The position numbers were made by a program, and so were the translations under genes. A DNA stretch of 22,027 bases, taken from the NCBI GenBank assembly GCA_937885175.1, contig CAKZZO010000090.1:1-22027 (forward strand), in the 5' to 3' direction. Below, in pieces: positions 1 to 6,392 of the stretch (positions within the stretch are counted from its first letter, which is position 1; each line of letters begins with the position of its first letter). The notes below the pieces were generated by a model. It saw only the letters and a list, made by a program, of their open reading frames with translations. It was not told the DNA's origin and searched no databases. Source of the DNA: an uncultured Treponema sp. (GTDB taxonomy: Bacteria; Spirochaetota; Spirochaetia; Treponematales; Treponemataceae).

Positions 1-36
1 TTTTCATTTGTCCAGCCGATATGCAAGCACGATATC

Positions 37-91
37 TATAATGCGTTTGCCCTGTATTGAAGAAGTTATGCAATTGCAGTAAACTATCCTT
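37..91 (+). promoter_or_regulatory. pyrB leader with two candidate -10 elements and a mini-ORF
   Basis: The 91 bases before pyrB hold no gene fragment I can recognise. A perfect TATAAT lies at 37-42 but has no -35 at proper spacing. A second candidate is TTGAAG (57-62), 17 bases, TAAACT (80-85), which would start RNA at about 91-92, on the pyrB ATG itself. No Shine-Dalgarno sequence precedes that ATG. A four-codon ORF (Met-Gln-Leu-Gln, stop at 80-82) lies at 68-82, in frame with pyrB and behind purine-rich GAAGAAG. I see no attenuator hairpin with a U-run and no PyrR-type antiterminator. Confidence 0.3.
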
Positions 92-1012
92 ATGCTAAAA
101 GGTCGTAATCTAATCCAGCCGAGTGATTTAACCGTGGGCGAAATCGATGAGATTTGTGCACTGGCTGAGCAAATTATTGTCAATGCTTCTGATTTTCAAG
201 ATGTGTGTCGTGGGAAAATTCTTGCGACACTTTTTTTTGAGCCCAGTACAAGAACCAGGCTTTCTTTTGAGGCGGCAATGCTCCACTTAGGCGGGGCGGT
301 GGAAGGTTTTTCTGACGCGGCAAATTCATCCACAACAAAGGGAGAGTCTCTTGCAGATACAATCCGCACGGTGTCCAGTTACGTTGATGTCATTGCCATG
401 CGAAACCCCAAGGAAGGCGCGGCACTTTTAGCAAGCCGTTACTCCAATTGCCCTGTAATCAATGCGGGCGACGGCGGCCACTTTCACCCTACGCAAACGC
501 TTACCGACATGCTGACGATTCGTGCACTGCAGGGTGGCTTTGAAGGACACACCATCGGCTTTTGCGGAGACCTGAAATTCGGTCGCACGGTACATTCCCT
601 GGCAGAAGCCATGAGCCGCTATCCAAGAAACAAATTCATCTTCATCAGCCCCGCAGAATTGCAGGTACCTGAATACATCACGCAGATGCTGGACAAGGCG
701 GACATTCAGTATACGACGGCGGAAAGGCTGGAAAGCGTGATTGGCGACGTGGACATTCTCTACATGACCCGCGTACAAAAGGAACGCTTCTTTAACGAGC
801 AGGACTATATTCGCCTCAAGGACAGCTACATTCTGGACAAGGCAAAAATGCGTCTCGCCAAGCAGAATATGATTGTACTCCACCCCCTTCCCCGTGTAAA
901 CGAAATCGCCCCGGAAGTAGACGACGACCCCCGCGCGGCATACTTTAAGCAGGTAAAGTACGGCATGTATGTGCGCATGGCTCTCATTGCAAAACTGGTG
1001 GGGGTACTGTAG
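92..1012 (+). CDS. pyrB: Aspartate carbamoyltransferase catalytic chain
   Basis: Cytoplasmic enzyme joining carbamoyl phosphate and L-aspartate to N-carbamoyl-L-aspartate, the committed step of de novo pyrimidine synthesis. Its 306 residues are full family length. Visible active-site elements: the carbamoyl-phosphate loop STRTR at 52-56, Lys83 in the mobile TTKGES loop (equivalent of E. coli Lys84), Arg104, His132 in HPTQ, Arg165 in KFGRTVHS, Arg227 in TRVQKER, and HPLPR at 264-268. An in-frame stop at 80-82 excludes a longer protein, so the ATG at 92 is the start although no ribosome-binding site precedes it; the transcript may be leaderless. A regulatory-chain gene follows after 45 bases and pyrC after that, which fits the class B (E. 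coli-like, PyrB plus PyrI) holoenzyme. Function is very secure. Confidence 0.97.
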   Translation: MLKGRNLIQPSDLTVGEIDEICALAEQIIVNASDFQDVCRGKILATLFFEPSTRTRLSFEAAMLHLGGAVEGFSDAANSSTTKGESLADTIRTVSSYVDVIAMRNPKEGAALLASRYSNCPVINAGDGGHFHPTQTLTDMLTIRALQGGFEGHTIGFCGDLKFGRTVHSLAEAMSRYPRNKFIFISPAELQVPEYITQMLDKADIQYTTAERLESVIGDVDILYMTRVQKERFFNEQDYIRLKDSYILDKAKMRLAKQNMIVLHPLPRVNEIAPEVDDDPRAAYFKQVKYGMYVRMALIAKLVGVL

Positions 1013-1057
1013 CATACGCTAGAGGAGTATGCAAAATAGAGTGAGGTAGTATAGAAA

Positions 1058-1495
1058 ATGCTGAACGTAGATACCATTAAAAACGGTCTGGTAATCGACC
1101 ATATCAAGGCTGGCTGCGGCCCCCAGATTTTTCATTGGTTGGGCTTGGACAATGCCAGCTTCACAAGCGCACTCATTATGAACGTACAGTCAAAAAAAAG
1201 CGAGCGCAAGGACATCATCAAAATCGACAATATTATCAATATTGACTATTCCGTGCTGGGCTACATTGACCCTAACATCACGGTGAATATCATCAAGGAT
1301 GAAAAAATCGTCAAGAAAATCCGCATGGAACTGCCGGAGCGAGTAGAAAAAGTGATTCACTGCAAGAATCCCCGCTGCATTACGGCAACAGAAAAATATG
1401 TTCCACAGGTATTCAAGTTGGCAGACCGAGAAAAAGCACAGTATCGCTGTGAATATTGCGATGCCCTCTACTCTGCGGGAACAATTGAAGGATAA
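1058..1495 (+). CDS. pyrI: Aspartate carbamoyltransferase regulatory chain
   Basis: 145-residue regulatory subunit that binds nucleotide effectors and holds PyrB trimers in the allosteric dodecamer. The N-terminal nucleotide-binding domain (about 1-95) begins with the family's KNGLVIDHI segment, including the lysine and histidine region used for effector binding in E. coli. The C-terminal zinc domain shows all four cysteine ligands: Cys102 and Cys107 (C-x4-C), Cys131 and Cys134 (C-x2-C). GAGGT at 1042-1046 is a plausible ribosome-binding site for the ATG at 1058. The gene sits between pyrB and pyrC, only three bases from pyrC, so the three are cotranscribed. Presence of pyrI predicts feedback control by nucleotides at the enzyme level. 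Confidence 0.96.
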   Translation: MLNVDTIKNGLVIDHIKAGCGPQIFHWLGLDNASFTSALIMNVQSKKSERKDIIKIDNIINIDYSVLGYIDPNITVNIIKDEKIVKKIRMELPERVEKVIHCKNPRCITATEKYVPQVFKLADREKAQYRCEYCDALYSAGTIEG

Positions 1496-1498
1496 ACT

Positions 1499-2929
1499 AT
1501 GGCAAAAGTTCTGATTATTTACAATGCCCGTCTCGTTGACAGCCGTCTGGACAGCCCCGGAAGCATTGTCGTTGTAAACAATAAAATCCACAGCATTTTC
1601 TTGGGCGAATGTACTGACTCCAAATCTGCCGCAATGTTTGCAGGCTCTACCCTTGATGAGCACAGCCTTTTGGAAAAGCCGGAATTTATTGACGCTCAGG
1701 GGCTAACCCTCATGCCCTCCTTTGTGGACATGCATGTGCACTTCCGCTACCCCGGTCAGACGCAAAAAGAAGATTTGGACAGCGGGCTCCAGGCGGCCAT
1801 GGCAGGCGGTATTGGAACTGTCGTACTCATGCCAAACACAAATCCTGTGGTTTCCACGCAAAAAATGGCACAGGACATAATGGAAGAAGCCGAGCAAAAA
1901 CAGTGCGCCCGCGTCTTCCAGACCATAAGCATTACCAAAGACTTTGCGGGCACAGATACCAGTGAGCTGGATACCATGAACTCCGCAAAAATTCCCGTCA
2001 TTACCGAGGACGGACACGATGTAGAAAGCGCCGCCATCATGCTGGAAGCCATGCAAAAGGCCGGCAAGCAGGATGTTATTGTCAGCTGCCATTGTGAGGA
2101 TGTCTCTCTGGCAAAGGCGGCGCGGCCCTTCCGTGAACGTGCCCTGGGCTTTATGAAAAAATATGGCATTCCAGCGGACAAATACAATGTGGCCATTAAA
2201 AATGTACCCTCATCGGTGGATTTTGAAATTGACGGCAACCTCACTGCCGCAAACCGTCTGCTTGCCCTTGCAGAAGACACCGCTACCGAGCGCAATATTG
2301 AAATTGCAAAAATTGCCGGCTGCCACGTACACATCGCCCATTGCAGCACCGCAGTAAGCATTGATGCCGTCCGCCGGGCCAAAGCACAGATAGCCGCCGG
2401 CACTGCACCCGCAGGATTTTCCGTTTCCGTGGAGGTAACGCCCCACCATTTGAGTTTAAGCGGTGTAGAAGCCCCCTTCCTGCGGGCCTTGGTAAATCCG
2501 CCGCTTCGCAGCGAACACGACCGCCGTGCACTTATCAAGGCAATTAAGGACGGAACCGTAGATGTCATCTCCACAGACCACGCTCCGCACACCGCAGAAG
2601 ACAAGGCTGCAGGAAGTCCTGGTTTTACTGGACTGGAAACATCATTTGCCGTCTGCAACACGGTGCTTGTCAAAAACGAACACCTGCCGTTGACCAAACT
2701 TTCTGAGCTGATGAGCGACAAGCCCGCCCAGCTTCTGAACATTCAGACAGGCCGCCTTGCCATCGGTTACAGCGCAGACTTGGTTCTGGTAAACCCTGAT
2801 GAACAGTGGACGGTAGATGCAGCACAGTTTTTCAGCAAGGGAAAATCCACTCCTCAGAACGGTGCAAGTCTGTTTGGACGGGTGCATGCAACCTACTTCC
2901 GCGGGCAAAAAGTCTTTGAACTGAAATAG
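1499..2929 (+). CDS. pyrC: Dihydroorotase, class I
   Basis: Cytoplasmic zinc amidohydrolase that cyclises N-carbamoyl-aspartate to dihydroorotate, the step after PyrBI. At 476 residues it is slightly long for class I (usually about 420-450), because of a loop around residues 37-60. Metal and substrate motifs: His79 and His81 in DMHVHFRYPG, Asp171 in the TEDGH segment (aspartate where class II enzymes use a carboxylated lysine), His198, the VHIAHCST segment (His278, His281), and STDHAPHT with Asp360 and His361. The PGQTQKED loop is typical of class I. GAAGGA at 1487-1492, inside the end of pyrI, serves as ribosome-binding site, and three bases separate the genes. Class I enzymes often work next to PyrB, which this operon fits. 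Confidence 0.94.
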   Translation: MAKVLIIYNARLVDSRLDSPGSIVVVNNKIHSIFLGECTDSKSAAMFAGSTLDEHSLLEKPEFIDAQGLTLMPSFVDMHVHFRYPGQTQKEDLDSGLQAAMAGGIGTVVLMPNTNPVVSTQKMAQDIMEEAEQKQCARVFQTISITKDFAGTDTSELDTMNSAKIPVITEDGHDVESAAIMLEAMQKAGKQDVIVSCHCEDVSLAKAARPFRERALGFMKKYGIPADKYNVAIKNVPSSVDFEIDGNLTAANRLLALAEDTATERNIEIAKIAGCHVHIAHCSTAVSIDAVRRAKAQIAAGTAPAGFSVSVEVTPHHLSLSGVEAPFLRALVNPPLRSEHDRRALIKAIKDGTVDVISTDHAPHTAEDKAAGSPGFTGLETSFAVCNTVLVKNEHLPLTKLSELMSDKPAQLLNIQTGRLAIGYSADLVLVNPDEQWTVDAAQFFSKGKSTPQNGASLFGRVHATYFRGQKVFELK

Positions 2930-2956
2930 CAGATTTTGCCGTTGGAAAACTGCGGT

Positions 2957-2985
2957 TTCGTGCCCGCTCGAAGCGGTGCTACGAA
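2957..2985 (+). promoter_or_regulatory. Strong hairpin between pyrC and the M48 protease gene
   Basis: TTCGT (2957-2961), GC (2962-2963) and CCGCT (2964-2968) pair with AGCGG (2972-2976), GC (2978-2979) and ACGAA (2981-2985). That gives 12 base pairs with two single bulged T residues on the 3' side and a CGA loop. A smaller AAAC/GTTT stem adjoins it on the left. No T-run follows, so it is not a standard intrinsic terminator. It could be a transcript-end stabiliser, part of the protease leader, or a dispersed palindromic repeat. Confidence 0.5.
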
Positions 2986-3032
2986 TGCCTGCACGACTGC
3001 TAACGCGATGTTTTTATAAGGAGATTCTCAGC

Positions 3033-4361
3033 ATGGGTTGGAATGATATACAGATTCACCTCAACTATACGCATATTTTTTTCATTCTCTTTCTCGTCGG
3101 CACGTTCATTGACTTTGCCATAAACCAGTGGCTGGAATACATTGACTTTCGCCACCGCCAGAAGCACGGCCGAGAGATTCCGCCAGAGTTTGCAGAATAC
3201 ATTGATGCCGCCACAGTGGAAAAAACCTGCCAGTACGAGGACGCAAAATACAAATATTGGATTCCCAAAAACATCCTGTCTCTTTTTGTCGGCCTAGCCC
3301 TGATTTTTTCCGGGTTTTATCCCCGTATCTTCTATTTGGTACGCACTTTTACGCAAAATTCTTTTTTAACGGCACTCTGCTTTATCGTGCTGGCCGGCTT
3401 GCCTGAAACAATTATTTTCCTGCCCTTCCGCCTTTACCGTGAGTTCAGCATTGAAAAGCGCTTTGGATTCAGCACGATGACGCTCAAACTGTGGATACTG
3501 GACGGACTTAAAGGTTTTTTGGTCAATGCGGTGCTCCTTGTGCCCTTGCTTTTTGCCATGACTTTTGTGCTGGAACATGCAAACTCCTGGTGGTGGCTTT
3601 TGCTTGGCGGCATCTATGTTGCCTTTAGCCTGCTGATTTCCCTTTTGTACCCGACATTCATTGCCCCGCTCTTTAACAAATTCACTCCTCTGGAAGACGG
3701 CGAACTCAAAGACATACTCACTCAGGAACTGACTGAAACAGGATTCAAGGCAAGCGGTCTCTTTGTCATGGATGCCTCAAAACGCAGCAAACATTCCAAT
3801 GCCTACTTTACTGGCTTTGGAAAAACAAAACGCGTTGTCCTTTACGACACTTTGCTTGCCCAACTTTCCCCGGAAGAAATCAAAGCCGTTCTGGGGCATG
3901 AACTGGGACACTACAAGCATCACCACATCATAAAAAAACTCTGCGTCTCCATTCCCCTTATTTTTGTCGCCCTCTTTTTCGTGAGCCTTTTTATCAGCAA
4001 TCCTGACCTGTACACAACCTTTGGCTTTGCCCTTACTCCTGCTGACCTGACCATGACGGCTGACAGTGCATCTGCTCTTGTTCTTCCTCAACTGCAATTT
4101 TTGGGCATATTCCTCATCGGCATGGTCTTCGGCGGATTTTCCACCCTGTTCAGCCCGATTTCCAATCACTTTAGCCGCAAGGATGAATTTCAGGCGGATG
4201 CCTTTGCAAAGCAATTGTGCGGTACTGGAAAGACACTGGCATCTTCCCTGATAAAACTGAACAAGGAAAACCTGTCCGAACTGACCGAGCCGAAAATCTA
4301 CAGCGTTTTTAATTACAGCCATCCGCCGCTTATAGAACGCATCCGCGCCGTTACAGATTGA
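3033..4361 (+). CDS. M48-family (Ste24/CAAX-protease-like) membrane metalloprotease
   Basis: Zinc endopeptidase embedded in the cytoplasmic membrane. The start at 3033 is chosen because AAGGAG (3018-3023) precedes it at good distance; an in-frame ATG at 2976 has no ribosome-binding site. The product is 442 residues, usual for Ste24-type proteins. Several hydrophobic segments occur in the N-terminal half (about 13-31, 80-100, 111-131, 160-180, 187-207) and after the active site (about 303-321 and 352-375). The zinc site is HELGH (His289, Glu290, His293), with the third ligand Glu385 in SRKDEFQADAFA, a hallmark of the family. The substrate-strand motif NAYFTGFG lies just upstream. Eukaryotic relatives process prenylated a-factor; the bacterial substrate is unknown, with membrane-protein quality control a reasonable guess. 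Not obviously linked to pyr function. Confidence 0.92.
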   Translation: MGWNDIQIHLNYTHIFFILFLVGTFIDFAINQWLEYIDFRHRQKHGREIPPEFAEYIDAATVEKTCQYEDAKYKYWIPKNILSLFVGLALIFSGFYPRIFYLVRTFTQNSFLTALCFIVLAGLPETIIFLPFRLYREFSIEKRFGFSTMTLKLWILDGLKGFLVNAVLLVPLLFAMTFVLEHANSWWWLLLGGIYVAFSLLISLLYPTFIAPLFNKFTPLEDGELKDILTQELTETGFKASGLFVMDASKRSKHSNAYFTGFGKTKRVVLYDTLLAQLSPEEIKAVLGHELGHYKHHHIIKKLCVSIPLIFVALFFVSLFISNPDLYTTFGFALTPADLTMTADSASALVLPQLQFLGIFLIGMVFGGFSTLFSPISNHFSRKDEFQADAFAKQLCGTGKTLASSLIKLNKENLSELTEPKIYSVFNYSHPPLIERIRAVTD

Positions 4362-4394
4362 CGGTCCAAATACAAAAAAATCCCGCTCCACCGC

Positions 4395-4424
4395 TTGACA
4401 TTGTGAGCCTTTTTAAGATATAGT
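4395..4424 (+). promoter_or_regulatory. Promoter of the tRNA/SRP RNA unit
   Basis: Perfect -35 TTGACA at 4395-4400, an 18-base spacer, and -10 TATAGT at 4419-4424 (five of six consensus). Transcription would start near 4431, about 11 bases before the first tRNA. No comparable promoter lies between the tRNA genes, so one transcript probably runs through to the SRP RNA. Confidence 0.8.
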
Positions 4425-4441
4425 TTTAGAGCGTCAATTTT

Positions 4442-4526
4442 GGAGCGGTGGCCGAGCGGTCGAAGGCGGCGGTCTTGAAAACCGTTGTAGGGCAACTTAC
4501 CGGGGGTTCGAATCCCTCCCGCTCCG
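4442..4526 (+). tRNA. tRNA-Ser (anticodon TGA)
   Basis: 85-base class II tRNA. Acceptor stem GGAGCGG pairs with CCGCTCC, the discriminator is G, the anticodon loop CTTGAAA carries TGA, and the T-loop is TTCGAAT. The long variable arm confirms serine. CCA is not encoded. Confidence 0.96.
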
Positions 4527-4541
4527 TTTTTACGCCAATAA

Positions 4542-4626
4542 GGAAGCGTGGTAGAGCGGTAATACAACGGATTGCTAATCCGTCAGTTCCTTACGGGCTG
4601 GGCAGGTTCAACTCCTGTCGCTTCCG
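4542..4626 (+). tRNA. tRNA-Ser (anticodon GCT)
   Basis: 85-base class II tRNA. Acceptor GGAAGCG pairs with CGCTTCC, the discriminator is G, the anticodon stem CGGA/TCCG encloses TTGCTAA with anticodon GCT, and the long variable arm is typical of serine. It follows the previous tRNA after 15 bases. CCA is not encoded. Confidence 0.95.
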
Positions 4627-4635
4627 TTCGTTTCT

Positions 4636-4710
4636 GAGGCTATAGCTCAGCTGGATTAGAGCGCCACCCTGCGGAGGTGGAGGTCGCACGTTCGAATCGT
4701 GTTAGCCTCG
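4636..4710 (+). tRNA. tRNA-Arg (anticodon GCG)
   Basis: 75-base class I tRNA. Acceptor GAGGCTA pairs with TAGCCTC, the discriminator is G, and the D-loop contains A20, an arginine identity base. The anticodon stem CCACC/GGTGG encloses CTGCGGA, giving GCG at positions 34-36. Most bacteria read CGN with ACG, whose A34 is deaminated to inosine, so G34 here is unusual. CCA is not encoded. Confidence 0.92.
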
Positions 4711-4760
4711 TACTTTTACCCTGCCAAACCACAAAATCCTTTTTACAGTACAAAACCTTT

Positions 4761-4846
4761 GGAAAGATGTCCGAGTGGTTTAAGGTGCGCGCTTGGAAGG
4801 CGCGTGTACCCAAAAGGTACCGGGGGTTCGAATCCCCCTCTTTCCG
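4761..4846 (+). tRNA. tRNA-Ser (anticodon GGA)
   Basis: 86-base class II tRNA. Acceptor GGAAAGA pairs with TCTTTCC, the discriminator is G, the anticodon stem CGCGC/GCGCG encloses TTGGAAG with anticodon GGA, and the variable arm is long. With the two earlier serine tRNAs it gives three serine isoacceptors in this one unit. CCA is not encoded. Confidence 0.95.
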
Positions 4847-4851
4847 TATAT

Positions 4852-4950
4852 GAGACCAGATGCTACGCAAGTGTCTTTCGCAAAACTCCGCCAGAGGAGG
4901 AATCCAGCAACGGTATGCGAATTGAGCTGTGCCGTAGATTATCTGGTCTC
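4852..4950 (+). ncRNA. ffs: Small signal recognition particle RNA (4.5S type)
   Basis: A roughly 99-base RNA that folds end to end as one hairpin. The terminal stem GAGACCAGAT (4852-4861) pairs perfectly with ATCTGGTCTC (4941-4950). Inner helices are CTACG (4863-4867) with CGTAG (4933-4937), TTCGCA (4877-4882) with TGCGAA (4916-4921), and CCG (4888-4890) with CGG (4911-4913). The apex is the Ffh-binding helix 8: GGA (4896-4898), GGAA tetraloop (4899-4902), TCC (4903-4905), flanked by CCAG (4891-4894) and AGCA (4906-4909), the conserved symmetric internal loop. A T6 run (4951-4956) follows at once, so the RNA probably terminates itself. There is no Alu domain, so it is the short bacterial form. 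It is five bases downstream of a tRNA-Ser, a neighbour frequently seen for ffs. I assigned it by structure, without a covariance search. Confidence 0.88.
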
Positions 4951-5003
4951 TTTTTTACGCCAGCAGGCTTGTACGCTTCTTCCTTTTGCACTCCATTTTT
5001 TCG

Positions 5004-5032
5004 TAGACTTTTCCACCGCAGTCCGCTATACT
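5004..5032 (+). promoter_or_regulatory. Putative promoter of the HdeD-like gene
   Basis: TAGACT at 5004-5009 (four of six), a 17-base spacer, and TATACT at 5027-5032 (five of six). The predicted start is within a base or two of the ATG at 5040, and no Shine-Dalgarno sequence is present, so the message may be leaderless. Confidence 0.45.
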
Positions 5033-5039
5033 TTTTCCT

Positions 5040-5669
5040 ATGGATAAGAACAAATTTTTTCTGGGACTTATGATTGCCGTTGTGGGATTGTTCATGCTTA
5101 TCTCACCTGATTCCTTCATAAAGTTTGCCGTCATCATCTTAGGCATTGCATTGATTTTTGACGGTATTTTCATTCTGGTCACCGTGCGCAATCTGATAGT
5201 AGATAAAAACTATGGATTTGTCATGGCGGTACACGGCTGGCTCAGCATTGCCGTAGGTCTGCTTGCCGTACTCCTGCCAATGATTTTTGCGGAAGCCTTC
5301 TGGACAATTATGGCCTATACGCTGGCCGTCTATCTTCTGACAGCGGCAGGCATGGAAATATACGCAATCAATATGCTGAGCCGCAATGGCATTTCCACCA
5401 AAAAATCAATTTTTGAAGTGATTATCTGCGTGATTTTAGCCATTATGCTTTTCATTCTTCCCTCGCAACTGCTGGGAAATGCCCTCGTCCGCGTATTCGG
5501 TGTCGTTCTGATTGCAACGGGAGCAATTTTTGCACTGGTACAGTGGAAGCTCAAGCCCATTATCATTCAGCCAGACAGCATTGAAGACCTGGACGAAACA
5601 GAGGCAGCAGAATTCGAGGAAGAATCTGCTGCTGAAGCCAAGGCCACTGAAACTTCACAGGATGTCTAA
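5040..5669 (+). CDS. HdeD/DUF308-family integral membrane protein
   Basis: 209-residue inner-membrane protein. Six hydrophobic segments are visible at about 5-23, 27-48, 59-82, 87-108, 121-143 and 146-168, arranged as helix pairs joined by short loops. The pairs look like repeats, with glycine-rich segments such as AVVGLFMLISP and the following ILGIALIFDGIF, which is the HdeD/DUF308 pattern. E. coli HdeD is an acid-stress membrane protein, but most members have no known role. A tail rich in Glu, Asp and Ala (about 175-209) is cytoplasmic by inference and is longer than in typical members. The next gene starts two bases after its stop, so the two are probably translationally coupled. No ribosome-binding site is seen before the ATG. 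Confidence 0.85.
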   Translation: MDKNKFFLGLMIAVVGLFMLISPDSFIKFAVIILGIALIFDGIFILVTVRNLIVDKNYGFVMAVHGWLSIAVGLLAVLLPMIFAEAFWTIMAYTLAVYLLTAAGMEIYAINMLSRNGISTKKSIFEVIICVILAIMLFILPSQLLGNALVRVFGVVLIATGAIFALVQWKLKPIIIQPDSIEDLDETEAAEFEEESAAEAKATETSQDV

Positions 5670-5671
5670 CA

Positions 5672-6364
5672 ATGGTTGAGGTAAAAAATATTGAAGTCTA
5701 TGGTCTTGACCGCGCGCTGAATGCAAAAGGCAATTCTTTTAATGTGGGCGATATTGATACCACGGTTGCCTTTGAAAAGACCGATGAAAACAAACAGTGG
5801 AAAGTGGCAAAAATCTTAGGAGGAAACAAAGAGCCCCACCAGAGCCATGATGCCTTTCTCAAGGGGATTCTCGTTTCTTTTGACCTAAAGTATTCCCAGG
5901 CCTTTACGCCTGAACTGCAACGCTATCATTTTCTTGAAATCGTGATGAGCCAGTCCACCATGCATTCGCTCAAAAAATTCATGGAAAACGGACTTGACCC
6001 CTACAGTCCCTATGTTACGCAGGAAAGCAAAGACCAGGTGCGCCGCCTTTACGAAGCCTTTGACAGAACTCAGGAAGAACTAAAGAAAGCAGATGTACCT
6101 GCCGCGGACGGGGCAGTGCTGGCAAAAAAACGGCGGGAAAATTACGAAGCCTTTATGCGCCTGCGCCACAACATTCCCGGCGGCTTTGAAATGTGGGAGA
6201 CAATCACCACCAATTACCTGCAGCTTAAAACCATTTGCATTCAGCGCACAAATCACCGCCAGCGGGAAGACTGGAATGCCTTTATCCGCGCCTGTTTTGC
6301 CATGCCGCATTTCTGCGAACTGACTGGCTTGAGCGAAGAATCACTGGGTCTAAAAGACATCTAA
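5672..6364 (+). CDS. Hypothetical protein resembling ThyX (flavin-dependent thymidylate synthase) fold, degenerate
   Basis: 230-residue soluble protein without a signal peptide, starting two bases after the HdeD-like gene. I do not recognise it as a named family, but its C-terminal half follows the ThyX pattern in spacing: Arg165-x2-Ile-Pro169, Asn181 twelve residues later, and Arg192 eleven after that, with NHRQREDW just beyond. ThyX has R-x2-L-P, then N, then R at the same distances, followed by an Ala-Gln-x-Glu-Ile-Arg segment. In the N-terminal half RYH (84-86) followed by Ser93 and Ser95 could stand for the RHRx7S flavin/dUMP motif, which would then be altered. These positions are seen; the homology is my inference. 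It may be a non-catalytic or altered-specificity relative. The convergent gene ends 28 bases beyond its stop, and no clear terminator lies between. Confidence 0.75.
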   Translation: MVEVKNIEVYGLDRALNAKGNSFNVGDIDTTVAFEKTDENKQWKVAKILGGNKEPHQSHDAFLKGILVSFDLKYSQAFTPELQRYHFLEIVMSQSTMHSLKKFMENGLDPYSPYVTQESKDQVRRLYEAFDRTQEELKKADVPAADGAVLAKKRRENYEAFMRLRHNIPGGFEMWETITTNYLQLKTICIQRTNHRQREDWNAFIRACFAMPHFCELTGLSEESLGLKDI

Positions 6365-6392
6365 GCATCCGCCCCGCAGAGCAGAGCGGCAA

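Noticed and set aside
1..91. Riboswitch or PyrR-type attenuator ahead of pyrB
   Set aside because: I could find no conserved aptamer fold, antiterminator pair or hairpin with a U-run.
1756..2742. 328-codon open frame on the minus strand inside pyrC
   Set aside because: Antisense to a gene with complete catalytic motifs. Its translation is Ser/Ala-rich, with no recognisable motif, ribosome-binding site or promoter.
3777..4391. 204-codon minus-strand frame inside the M48 protease gene
   Set aside because: Mirror of the protease coding sequence, which carries HELGH and the third zinc ligand. No independent support.
4448..5073. Open frames running through the tRNA and SRP RNA genes on both strands
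   Set aside because: They consist of tRNA and SRP RNA sequence read as codons. The RNA structures explain the region fully.
6365..6392. Bidirectional terminator between the convergent genes
   Set aside because: Only a four-pair CCGC/GCGG stem with a long loop and a mixed A/T tail is present, too weak to call.
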